Below are positions 1-7,900 of a stretch of DNA of 13,045 nucleotides, piece after piece. Location of the stretch: positions 1-13,045 of the forward strand of contig CAYWEM010000026.1 of the NCBI GenBank assembly GCA_964457225.1, read 5' to 3'. A program made the position numbers and the translations under genes. This stretch comes from CAYWEM01 sp964457225 (GTDB taxonomy: Bacteria; Acidobacteriota; Aminicenantia; UBA2199). Numbering within the stretch: position 1 is the first letter of the stretch; each line of letters begins with the position of its first letter. The notes below the pieces were generated by a model, which was not told the origin of the DNA, ran no database searches, and saw only the letters and a list, made by a program, of their open reading frames with translations.

Positions 1-1194
1 ACCATGCTGCCTGAGCAGTTACTGGCCGAAAGGGCCATAGATTTAGCCCTGCGCGGCGAAGGAGAAGAAAGCCTGGTCAGGCTGGCTGAACTCCTGGCCG
101 TGAACCGGCTGACGCCGGGAGAGCTGGCCGGCATCCCGGGACTGGTCTACAGGGAAAACGGAAAAACCAGGGTCAATGACCTGCCGCCCTTCATAAAAAA
201 CCTGGATGAATTTTCACCGGCCTGGCACCTGCTGGACATCGAGCGCTACCTGAACGAAGGAAGATACATATACACCGACCTGGGCTCGAAACTGAGCCAC
301 CTGAGAACAGCCACGGTGATGACCAGCCGGGGCTGTCCGGGCCGCTGCGGCTACTGTTACAATCAATTCGTCAACCATCGCACCTTCCGGGGCCATTCCG
401 TGGATTTCACGGTCAATCATATCGAGCGGCTGAAGAAAGAACATGCCGTCACCGCCATAGCCTTCGAGGACGACTGCCTGTTCACCGACCGGCACAGGGC
501 ACTGGCCATTCTCAGCCGTATCGGACTGCCCTGGGGCGCCTCGATCCGCGCCGATTACCTGGCCCGCTGGGGGGGTGATTTCATCAGGCGGATCAAGGAG
601 TTCAACTGCCTGGAACTGCGCATCGGCGCTGAATCAGGATCCCAGCAGACCCTTGACCTGATGCACAAGGACATCCGGCGGGATCACATCCTGCGGGCCG
701 CTGAAATGTGCCTGGAAAACGACATCAAGGTGATGATGGGCTTCATGATCGGCATCCCGGGCGAACAACCCGGGGAGATGCTGAAGACGCTCGACCTGAT
801 GGACGAGCTGGAAAAAATGGGGGTGGCGGTGACTCCGGGACCTTCGCTTTTTTTCCCCTACCCGGGAACGCCTCTCTACCATGAAGCGGTCAAGGCAGGT
901 TTCAAACCTCCGGAAAACACTGAAAAATGGGCCATACCCTGGGGGCCGGCCCAGCCTTTTCCCCCATATATTCCGGGATTGGCCCGCTATGCCGGTTACT
1001 ACAGGTCAGTGGCCATGGGCCGGAACCAGGGCAACACCCTGTTCAGACTTGTTTCAGGCCTTTTCAGAAGACTGGCCCGCTGGCGCTGGAAAAAGAGGTT
1101 TTTTCACCTGCCCCTGGATTACCATCTGCCCCGCCTGCTGCGTGTCTTTCGAGAAAAAGCCGCCGGCTGGAAAAAAACACCGGCGCTTAAATGA
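1..1194 (+). CDS. B12-binding-type radical SAM protein, C-terminal part (5' end outside window)
   Basis: This is a radical SAM enzyme of the cobalamin-binding-domain class, whose members typically do methylations, cyclisations or C-C rearrangements on lipids, tetrapyrroles or natural products. Numbering from the ATG at base 4, the 4Fe-4S motif is C111-PGR-C115-GY-C118, in the family-typical context TSRGCPGRCGYCYN. The GAESGS segment (residues 208-213), an IGIPGE strand and PGTPLY further on are all usual in this class. The first codons read TMLPEQLL, then a RGEGEESL segment, which looks like the end of a B12-binding domain (family pattern HPT..PEE.L ... RGEGE). So the ATG at 4 is probably internal and the gene starts upstream of the window. 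The C-terminus (about 340-396) is basic and aromatic. The stop overlaps the next ATG (ATGA, 1191-1194), suggesting translational coupling. The substrate is unknown; the neighbours point to a polysaccharide or lipid carrier. The family call is firm, the function open. Confidence 0.9.
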   Translation, partial: TMLPEQLLAERAIDLALRGEGEESLVRLAELLAVNRLTPGELAGIPGLVYRENGKTRVNDLPPFIKNLDEFSPAWHLLDIERYLNEGRYIYTDLGSKLSHLRTATVMTSRGCPGRCGYCYNQFVNHRTFRGHSVDFTVNHIERLKKEHAVTAIAFEDDCLFTDRHRALAILSRIGLPWGASIRADYLARWGGDFIRRIKEFNCLELRIGAESGSQQTLDLMHKDIRRDHILRAAEMCLENDIKVMMGFMIGIPGEQPGEMLKTLDLMDELEKMGVAVTPGPSLFFPYPGTPLYHEAVKAGFKPPENTEKWAIPWGPAQPFPPYIPGLARYAGYYRSVAMGRNQGNTLFRLVSGLFRRLARWRWKKRFFHLPLDYHLPRLLRVFREKAAGWKKTPALK

Positions 1195-2333
1195 ATATCA
1201 AACAGGGATTCGCAGGAGGAAAACCGGCCGTGCTGGCCGGGGCGCTCAAGAACTGCCTGCTCGGCAACGGCCGTGAACTGCTGGGCAAAGTGACCCGGCC
1301 CCGGGCACTTTGTCTTTATGTAACCTACAAATGCAACCTGCGCTGTCAGACCTGCGGCATCTGGAAAACAGGCAACTCCACGACGGACCTTCCCGAGTTG
1401 TCTGCATCGGAGTTTTCCGTACTGCTGGCCGATCCGCTGTTCGCCCGCCTGGAAGCGCTCAACCTGAACGGCGGCGAGCCCCTGCTGAGGAACGACCTGC
1501 CGGAAATCAGCAGGAAAATCGTTGAAGTTCTGCCCCGCTTACGTTCCCTGTCCCTGAACAGCAACGGTCTGCTCACATCCCGTTGTCTCAACCTGGTCAA
1601 ATACCTGAATTCACTATGCCGCGGGCGTGGAATCAACTTTTCGGTCAGTATATCCCTGCACGCCCCGGGAAAACTGCTGGACGATATCTGCGGCTTGCCG
1701 GGAACCTGGGAAAAAGTCCGGGCCACCATGCTGGGACTGCGCCTCCTGGCGGCGGATGAATCCTTTTTTCTTTCGGCGAACTGCGTGCTTTCCAGCCTGA
1801 ACCTGGACCAGGCCGGGGACATGCTCGACTGGAGTAAAAAGGAAGGCATCGCGGTCAACTTCGTGCTGGCCGAAGTGCGGGAGCGTTTTTTCAACCGGGA
1901 AACAGCCCCGGCTTTCGTCCTGCGGGACGAACAAAGGTCAGAAGCAGCGGCTTTTTTCCGGCGCCTGGCCGCCAGGAACAGCGGACAACGTCATCACCGC
2001 CTGCGTTACCGGGTGCTGGCCGACATGCTCGAATTCAACCGGCCGCGGCGCCTGGCCTGTCATTACCGGCTCGGCGGCGCCATTCTCGGTTCACGCGCTG
2101 AACTGTATTATTGCAAGTTCAGCCGGGAAATCGGCAATTGCCGGGAAAGGCCGGCCTCTGAAATCTATTACGACCCACAAAACCTGGAATACCGCCGTCG
2201 GGAACTGCTGGGCCAGGTCTGCACTCATTGCCCGCCCAATACTTTCAACCGCCAGGAACTGGAAAAAGACCTGCCCCGCTACCTGGCATTCCTGGCCCTA
2301 TCCGGCCTGAGCCGCGAAAAAAGGCATGGCTGA
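1191..2333 (+). CDS. Radical SAM protein with SPASM/twitch-like cysteine-containing C-terminus
   Basis: This is a 380-residue radical SAM protein. The cluster motif C48-NLR-C52-QT-C55 lies in the pattern YKCNLRCQTCGIW, and the SAM-binding GGEP motif is at 94-97 (LNGGEPLLRNDL). The rest of the barrel runs to about residue 250. Beyond it lie C290, C308, C317, C344 and C347 (spacing C-x17-C-x8-C-x26-C-x2-C). This resembles a SPASM or twitch domain holding an auxiliary iron-sulfur cluster, but it has fewer cysteines than a full SPASM set. Such proteins modify peptides, sugars or cofactors. No precursor peptide gene is visible beside it, and the neighbours are polysaccharide genes, so a sugar or lipid-linked substrate is inferred. 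The start shares ATGA with the preceding stop and has no convincing Shine-Dalgarno, which fits translation by coupling. The gene overlaps the next one by 8 bases. The family is clear, the reaction is not. Confidence 0.88.
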   Translation: MNIKQGFAGGKPAVLAGALKNCLLGNGRELLGKVTRPRALCLYVTYKCNLRCQTCGIWKTGNSTTDLPELSASEFSVLLADPLFARLEALNLNGGEPLLRNDLPEISRKIVEVLPRLRSLSLNSNGLLTSRCLNLVKYLNSLCRGRGINFSVSISLHAPGKLLDDICGLPGTWEKVRATMLGLRLLAADESFFLSANCVLSSLNLDQAGDMLDWSKKEGIAVNFVLAEVRERFFNRETAPAFVLRDEQRSEAAAFFRRLAARNSGQRHHRLRYRVLADMLEFNRPRRLACHYRLGGAILGSRAELYYCKFSREIGNCRERPASEIYYDPQNLEYRRRELLGQVCTHCPPNTFNRQELEKDLPRYLAFLALSGLSREKRHG

Positions 2334-3597
2334 CCTTCGCACCCTGCTGGACCTGGCCGGACTGTGCCGCCGCCAGTGGCTGCCGCGGGAAGAGCTTTAC
2401 CGCCGCCGGGACTGCGCCCTGCGCCGGCTGATCACCCACGCTGAACGTAATTTTCCCTACTACCGCGATTTGCTGCGCCGGGCCGGACTGCGGGCCGCGG
2501 ACATCAGGAGCGCCGCCGACCTGCAGCAGCTGCCGCCGAGCAGGAAAGAAGACCTGCGCCGTGCCATGACCAGTTGTGCAGGCATTCCCTCCCGGGCAGT
2601 CTGGATCAGCACCAGCGGCTCCAGCGGCCAGCCCATGCGCTTCCCTTTCCTGCCCCGGGATCGTTCACGGCTGAACCTGACCTGGCTGCGTCCCCTGCTG
2701 GCCCACGGTGTATCCCCCCTGGCCAGGACATTGGAGATAACCGGGCCGCACAACGTAATTGAGAAAAAAAGCTGGTACCAGCAGGCCGGGCTGTGGCGCA
2801 GGAAGTCGATATCCATTTTCCGCCCCGAATCCGAATGGCTGGCCGAACTGAACCGGGAAAAACCCGACCTGCTCTGGGGTTATTCCGGCAGTCTGAAACT
2901 GCTGGCCCGCCACGTTTCCGAGCGGGGCAAAGCGGTTTTTCAGCCTAAATTACTGGTCGGCGTATCCGACCTGGTCGATCAGGAATGCCGTGAAGCCCTG
3001 GGAAAAGTTTTCCAGGCCCCATTGCTCGACCTGTACGGCGCCGCCGAGGGAGCCTGTATTTCCTGGTACTGCGCCGATTGCCGCTCTTACCACATCAACG
3101 CCGATCACATGGTCCTGGAATTCGTCGAAAACGACGATTCAGCCCCCGGGGATAATCCCCGCCGTATCCTGCTGACCAATCTGTATTCATTTGCCTTTCC
3201 GATCATCCGCTATGAAATCGGGGACTGCGGCAACCCTGATGATGAACAGCCCCGTTGCGGCCGCGGCCTGCCCCTGATGAAAATCATCGCGGGCAGATCG
3301 GATGCCATGATCCGCCTGCCTTCCGGACGCCTGCTTTCCCCCCTGTTCTTTTTCGCGGTCATGAAAAAAGCGGTCGGCATCCTGCGCTGGCGGATCGTAC
3401 AGCAGGAAATCAACCTGCTGGAAGTCATGGTACAACCCGCGACAACCTCGGATTTCGATCCGCGGCTCTTGTCGGAATTACTGCTGGAATCGCTGAAAGA
3501 ACCCGTGGACCTGGTCGTACGCCTGGTGAGTGAAATTCCGCCTCCCCCCGGCGGCAAGCAATGCGCGGTCGTTTCCAGGATAAATGAAAACAAATAA
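2326..3597 (+). CDS. PaaK/CapK-family adenylate-forming enzyme (phenylacetate-CoA ligase-like)
   Basis: This 423-residue protein has the PaaK/CapK architecture of the acyl-adenylate-forming superfamily, which activates a carboxylate with ATP. An N-terminal helix pattern ends in NFPYYRDLL (about residues 44-52). The phosphate-binding loop is STSGSSGQP (95-103), the A5-type motif YGAAEG is at 237-242 with E241 the usual conserved acid, and an LTNLYSFAFPIIRYEIGD segment matches the A8 region (LT.L...PLIRY..GD). After A5, C244, C249, C252 and H256 form a possible metal site, followed by the family-like YHINADH stretch. CapK homologues commonly occur in capsule and exopolysaccharide loci, where their substrate is usually unknown, and this context fits. 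The ATG overlaps the upstream stop by 8 bases; the only Shine-Dalgarno-like bases are a weak AAGG very close to the start. A true CoA ligase of aromatic acids is possible, but no phenylacetate genes are nearby. Confidence 0.88.
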   Translation: MADLRTLLDLAGLCRRQWLPREELYRRRDCALRRLITHAERNFPYYRDLLRRAGLRAADIRSAADLQQLPPSRKEDLRRAMTSCAGIPSRAVWISTSGSSGQPMRFPFLPRDRSRLNLTWLRPLLAHGVSPLARTLEITGPHNVIEKKSWYQQAGLWRRKSISIFRPESEWLAELNREKPDLLWGYSGSLKLLARHVSERGKAVFQPKLLVGVSDLVDQECREALGKVFQAPLLDLYGAAEGACISWYCADCRSYHINADHMVLEFVENDDSAPGDNPRRILLTNLYSFAFPIIRYEIGDCGNPDDEQPRCGRGLPLMKIIAGRSDAMIRLPSGRLLSPLFFFAVMKKAVGILRWRIVQQEINLLEVMVQPATTSDFDPRLLSELLLESLKEPVDLVVRLVSEIPPPPGGKQCAVVSRINENK

Positions 3598-4864
3598 ACT
3601 GAGGATTCTGATCGTCAACGTCCATTCCCAGGCCAACAGCGGCGACTGGGCCATCCTGCTGGGACAAATCCGGCTTATCCGCAGGCTCAACCCGGATGCC
3701 GAAATCAGTATAACCTCGCGTACTTCCCGGAAAGACCGCCCCCTGCTGGCCGAAATGGGCATCGGGGTTTACGCGCCGGTCTTCAATGCCGCCGGTTTTC
3801 AGCCCGGCAACCGCATCAACTGGCTGAAGTCCCTGCTTACGGTCATCCTGCCATGGCAGGCCCTGCGCTTCTTGGTTCAGCTGAAAAAATGCAGCCTGGT
3901 CCTGGCTTGCGGCGGGGGCTACTTTTACAGCAACCGCAGTTTCCCCGGCCTGATCTTCTGGCAGAACTACCTGCACCTGGCCCTGGCCGCGGTTTTCAAC
4001 AAGCCGACCGTTTTTTTTCCTCAGTCTTTCGGTCCCCTGGCCAGCGGACTGAGCCGCCGCCTGCTGGCCGGGCTGGTCGAATCGAAGTTGGTCAGGAAAG
4101 TTTTCGCCAGGGAAGCTGTCTCCCTGGAACTGCTTCGGGGATTGACCAAAAGCAGGGAAGCCCGGGATAAAATCAGTTACTGTCCTGACATGGCTTTTTA
4201 CCTGGACGACTTAGCCCGGCCCGGGCACATCAGCAGCCGCAACAAACCGCTGGTTGTACTGGCCCTCAGGGACTGGGATTTTCCGGGCTCGGAAAACCCG
4301 GCAGAAAAAAAACGCCTGCATGAAAACTACCTGGAATCCGTTTTGCTGACCTGCCGCCGCCTGCACCGGGAAAAAGGCGCTTCCTTCGCCATTTACAGCC
4401 AGGCCCGGGGACCGGGGGCCGATGAGGATGATCGGCTTTTCAGCGGTCTGATACGCCTCAGGCTGAGCCGGGAAATCGATTCCGCCGCCTTAACTGAAAT
4501 TGACTTTCCCGACGGCAGCATGCCGGAAAACCAGATCAGCCTGCTTAGCCGGGCCGACCTGCTCTTGACCAGCCGCATGCACGCGGCGGTTTTTTCACTG
4601 CTGGCCGGCACTCCGGCGGCGGTGATCGCTTACCAGCATAAAAGCCTGGGCATATTAAGGACACTTGAACTGGAAGACTGCGGCATCCAGATCGAAAAGC
4701 TGAGTCCGGAAGCCCTTTACCGGCTTTGTTCAGACATCCTGCGGCATGGACCCGCCTGTAGATCCAGGATCGAAAAGGCCCTGTCCGGTATCAGGAACAG
4801 GATTGAACAGGAATTCGCCGACCCTGTTCTGGCCAGGTTGTTTAAGACGGCCAAAACCGATTGA
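3584..4864 (+). CDS. Polysaccharide pyruvyl transferase family protein (CsaB/WcaK-like)
   Basis: This 426-residue protein is predicted to transfer a pyruvyl group from phosphoenolpyruvate to a sugar of a cell-surface polysaccharide, the reaction described for the CsaB/WcaK family. It has two Rossmann-like halves. The N-terminal half opens with a LRILIVNV strand and the hallmark N18-S-G-D-W-A-I-L motif (family N.GD.AI). A glycine loop CGGGYFYSN follows at 109-117. The C-terminal half carries LLTSRMHAAVFSLLAGTPA, including S330-R331-M332-H333 (family R.H motif), then AYQHKS, the usual position of the conserved lysine. No signal peptide or membrane segment is evident, so the protein is cytoplasmic. 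It overlaps the CapK-like gene by 14 bases; AGGA at 3577-3580 is only 3 bases from the ATG. It is last in the four-gene run, and no terminator with a T-tract follows. Family members include glycosyl-transferase-like proteins without proven pyruvyl transfer, so the exact reaction is inferred. Confidence 0.9.
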   Translation: MKTNKLRILIVNVHSQANSGDWAILLGQIRLIRRLNPDAEISITSRTSRKDRPLLAEMGIGVYAPVFNAAGFQPGNRINWLKSLLTVILPWQALRFLVQLKKCSLVLACGGGYFYSNRSFPGLIFWQNYLHLALAAVFNKPTVFFPQSFGPLASGLSRRLLAGLVESKLVRKVFAREAVSLELLRGLTKSREARDKISYCPDMAFYLDDLARPGHISSRNKPLVVLALRDWDFPGSENPAEKKRLHENYLESVLLTCRRLHREKGASFAIYSQARGPGADEDDRLFSGLIRLRLSREIDSAALTEIDFPDGSMPENQISLLSRADLLLTSRMHAAVFSLLAGTPAAVIAYQHKSLGILRTLELEDCGIQIEKLSPEALYRLCSDILRHGPACRSRIEKALSGIRNRIEQEFADPVLARLFKTAKTD

Positions 4865-4889
4865 CAACGAAAATACCTTGCCCTATGAT
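4861..4889 (+). promoter_or_regulatory. Predicted sigma-70-type promoter for the A2M-pbpC operon
   Basis: A perfect -35 hexamer TTGACA lies at 4861-4866. A TATGAT -10 (one mismatch from TATAAT) lies at 4884-4889, with an ideal 17-base spacer. There is no extended -10 TG. Transcription would start near 4895-4898, leaving a leader of about 70 bases before the ATG at 4967. The -35 box includes the TGA stop (4862-4864) of the pyruvyl-transferase gene, so the promoter is embedded in the operon end. The match is seen directly; its activity is inferred. Confidence 0.6.
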
Positions 4890-4904
4890 GGCTTGGGTCC
4901 ATTC

Positions 4905-4931
4905 CGGGAAAGAACGCCGACGTTTTTCCCG
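4905..4931 (+). promoter_or_regulatory. Bulged hairpin in the 5' leader of the A2M gene
   Basis: GGGAAA (4906-4911) and AACG (4913-4916), separated by one bulged G (4912), pair with CGTT (4921-4924) and TTTCCC (4925-4930) across a CCGA tetraloop. C4905-G4931 can add one more pair. The stem lies about 10 bases after the predicted transcription start and ends about 24 bases before the Shine-Dalgarno. CCGGG (4904-4908) could instead pair with CCCGG (4937-4941), giving a competing fold. The 3' arm is not followed by a T-tract, so this is not a standard intrinsic terminator. It may stabilise the mRNA 5' end or act in leader regulation. Confidence 0.5.
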
Positions 4932-4954
4932 CTGATCCCGGCGCCGATATACGC

Positions 4955-4963
4955 GGAGGTGAT
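4955..4963 (+). promoter_or_regulatory. Strong ribosome binding site of the A2M gene
   Basis: GGAGGTGAT is complementary over nine bases to the 3' end of 16S rRNA. Its GGAGG core sits 7 bases before the ATG at 4967. It is the only extended Shine-Dalgarno seen before any start in the window; the other internal starts overlap the preceding gene and have weak or no sites. This fixes the A2M start and marks the gene as the head of its own translation unit. Confidence 0.8.
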
Positions 4964-4966
4964 TTA

Positions 4967-7900
4967 ATGAAAAAAAAGGCTTTTCCGGTCATTTCCCTGT
5001 TGTTCATGGTCCTCGTCCTGATATTGATCAGCGCCTGCGGCCGCAAATCAGAGCCGGGGCAGAAAAGAGCAAAACCCGCCCAACCCAATGCGGTCGAAAC
5101 GATCCAGCCTTTTCAGATAAGTGTTTCGATCCGGGAAAACCTGGACAGCCTGCGGCCGAAAGTCATTTTCTCCTTCAACCGCCGCCTGCTTGATGAAAAA
5201 GGAAAAAGCATACTGAACGAGCCTTTCTTCACGGTTGAACCGGCACTGGAACTGAAACAGACGGCCATCAACGAGTACCACGCCGAGTACACGCCCGTGG
5301 CCGACCTGGCGCCCTCCGCCCAGTATCGTATTACCCCGGCCCGGGAAATAGTCATCGGAGGCGAAAAGCACGTCAACCCGGCACCGGACCAGGCCGCCGG
5401 ATTAGTCATTCACGACCAGGCCATGGTCCGGGACGCCTTCATCGATCACGCTGACCTGCAGAGAAACCAGCTGGCTTTGACCATTCTCTTCAATTTCCCT
5501 CCGGCCCCCCGTTCACTGCGTGAGCGGATTTCCCTGCAAACCGGGGAAGGCGTGAGCGTGCCCTTTCAATTGTCCGCTTCCGCAGCAAACGAAGCCAGGC
5601 TGCTGATAACCAACCCGCCCATGAGACTGGGCAGAGCTGATGCTTCTCTGCGCCTGCTGATCGGCTCCGGGCTGGAAAGTTCTGCCGACAGCGGTTTTTT
5701 CACCCGGAAAGATTTCCGAAAAAACCTCGCCCTGCCCCAGTCCACCAACCTGCTTTTCCGCAATTACACCGTGCAGGAAGCCGGCGACCGCTACAACATA
5801 ATACTTTCCTTTTCCGAGGATCTGGACGAAATCGACCCCCAGACATTCATTTCAATATCTCCGGCTACGGCCACGGCCATGAAACGGAGCGGACACCAGG
5901 TCACCGTTGAAGGCCCCTTTATTCCCGGGGAAAGTGTTCAACTGCAGGTCAGGCCGGGCATGATGTCCCGGGACGGCCGCCTGCTGCTCAACGGCACCAA
6001 GCAGGTAATCCGCTTCGGCGGTTTCAGCCGCCAGGTCGGCTTCTCCGAGAAAGGCACCTTCGTGAGACTGGACGGCCGGCGCACCCTGAAGTTTTCCTAT
6101 CGCAACCTGGACAATCTCAGCCTGGAGGCTTTTCAGGTCCGGGACAACAACATACCGGTACTGTACAATTTTTTCCGCAACTACTGGGAAAACCTCGATC
6201 CGCCTGATGAAAGGGTTTCAGTCAAGGTGCTGGAACGCAAACTGGATTTGCCTGCGGTGGAGAACCGCAGCCTGGATCATTATCTCGATCTCAGTGAACT
6301 GCTGCCCGGCGGCTCCGGCTTGTATTACCTGCGGCTTTATCGCCCCGATGATTACCAGGTGCAGGATTCTCTTTGGGTCTGCATAACCGACATCGGGCTT
6401 TTCGCGGTCAAGGGGGAAAGCACTCTGCAGGTCTGGGCCGTTTCCCTGGCTGACGGCCAGCCGCGTAAAAACGTTGAACTTACGCTGGTATCCCAGAGCA
6501 ACCAGGAGCTCGGCCGCCACCGGACCGACAACGACGGAAAGGTGATTTTCGACAAACTGCCAGAACTGGCCAATCTTCATGGCGAACCATTCATGGTCTT
6601 CGCCCGCAACGGTGAAGAGCTTTCCTTTCTGAACCTGTTTCAGCAGGCCCTGGACTTATCGGCCTTCGATACAGCCGGCCAGGTCGTCGAAAAGGGAGCA
6701 GCCCAGGTTTTCGCCTTCAGTGACCGCAATCTCTACCGGCCGGGCGATACGGTAAACATAGGGGCGGTCGTGCGTAAAAGAGACGGGGAAGCTTTCCAGA
6801 CGGTAAGCGCCATTCCCCTGAGCCTGGAGCTTTTCAATCCCGGCGGCCAGCAGGAATCGAAAATGAGCGCCATGCTCGACGATCACGGCACAGCGGCTTT
6901 TCAATGGACCTGGACTGATTTTCAACCGACCGGTTTTTACACCGCGCGGCTGTTGCTCGGCAAGGAAACCATGGCCACGCTGGTATTGCCGGTGGAAGAA
7001 TTCATGCCGCAAAGAGTGGCCGCCTACATTTCGGCTGACCGAAAAGAGTATCGCAGCAGCGACCAGGTAAAACTCCGGATCGAGGCCAAGTACCTTTTCG
7101 GCGCTCCCCTGGCGGGCGGCGCCTACGTATTGAGCGGCCTTCGGGAAGAACAGCTTCCCTCTCCGCGCGGCCAGTCGGAGTACCTGTTCGGCCGGGTGGA
7201 CCGGCTCAGCGGCCAGTCGAGCGAACTTTTCAAAAGAAGGGAAAACCTTGATGCAGAAGGCAATGCCGAAATTGCGGTCGACCTGAAAACTCAGTCCATC
7301 GAACAGTATTCCAGTTTGCTGCTGAAGACCGAAGTTTTTGAACAGGAAGGCGCGGACAGCGTCTCGGAAACCGTCCGGGTTTCAGTGGATCCCTTCGGCC
7401 TGCATCCCGGATTGTCCAGGAACGACCTGGAAGAAATGTCCATGAACCGGCTGAACCGGATTCGGGGCGTACTGGTCGATCTGGAAGGTCAACCGATCAA
7501 GGGGGCCCGTGATATCGACTACCAGGTTTTTCTCCTGGAAACAAAATACCTCGCTTATTACGATTACTACCTGGGCCGTAACCGTTATCGCCGGGAAACC
7601 ATAGAAACCCTGCTCAAGGAAGCCTCGACCAAAGCTGAAAACGGTTCCTTCAGCCTGGAATTCAGCGCCGGGGATGCCTGGGGAGGTTACCGCATCCTGG
7701 CCAGGGAGCGCAACAGCGGGGCGGTGGTTTCAAGCACCCATTACCCCTGGTGGTGGGGCTATGACGGCGGCAGTGAAAAGAATCGCGCCCCTCATCACCT
7801 TGAAGTCAGCTGCAACAAGACCGAGGCCGCTCCCGGAGAAAAAGTCGAACTGGCTTTCCAGTCGCCTTTCAACGGGCGCCTGCTGGTCAGCGCTTCGGCC

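Noticed and set aside
4..6. ATG at base 4 as the true start of the first gene
   Set aside because: The residues around it match the end of a B12-binding domain and the frame is open to the window edge, so the gene most likely begins upstream.
1161..1185. Inverted repeat CGCCGG ... CCGGCG just before the second gene
   Set aside because: Only 6 bp with a 13-base loop and no following T-tract; it lies in coding sequence and such pairs are expected in GC-rich DNA.
2326..3597. Phenylacetate catabolism gene paaK proper
   Set aside because: No other phenylacetate genes are nearby; the polysaccharide context and CapK-like features make that symbol unsafe.
3425..3976. Long open frame on the - strand (183 codons) across the CapK/pyruvyl-transferase junction
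   Set aside because: It lies fully antisense to two well-supported genes, has low-complexity composition and no recognisable motif; typical of GC-rich antisense frames.
4905..4931. Leader hairpin as an intrinsic terminator of the upstream operon
   Set aside because: No run of T follows the 3' arm, and the stem lies downstream of a strong promoter, so a leader role is more likely.
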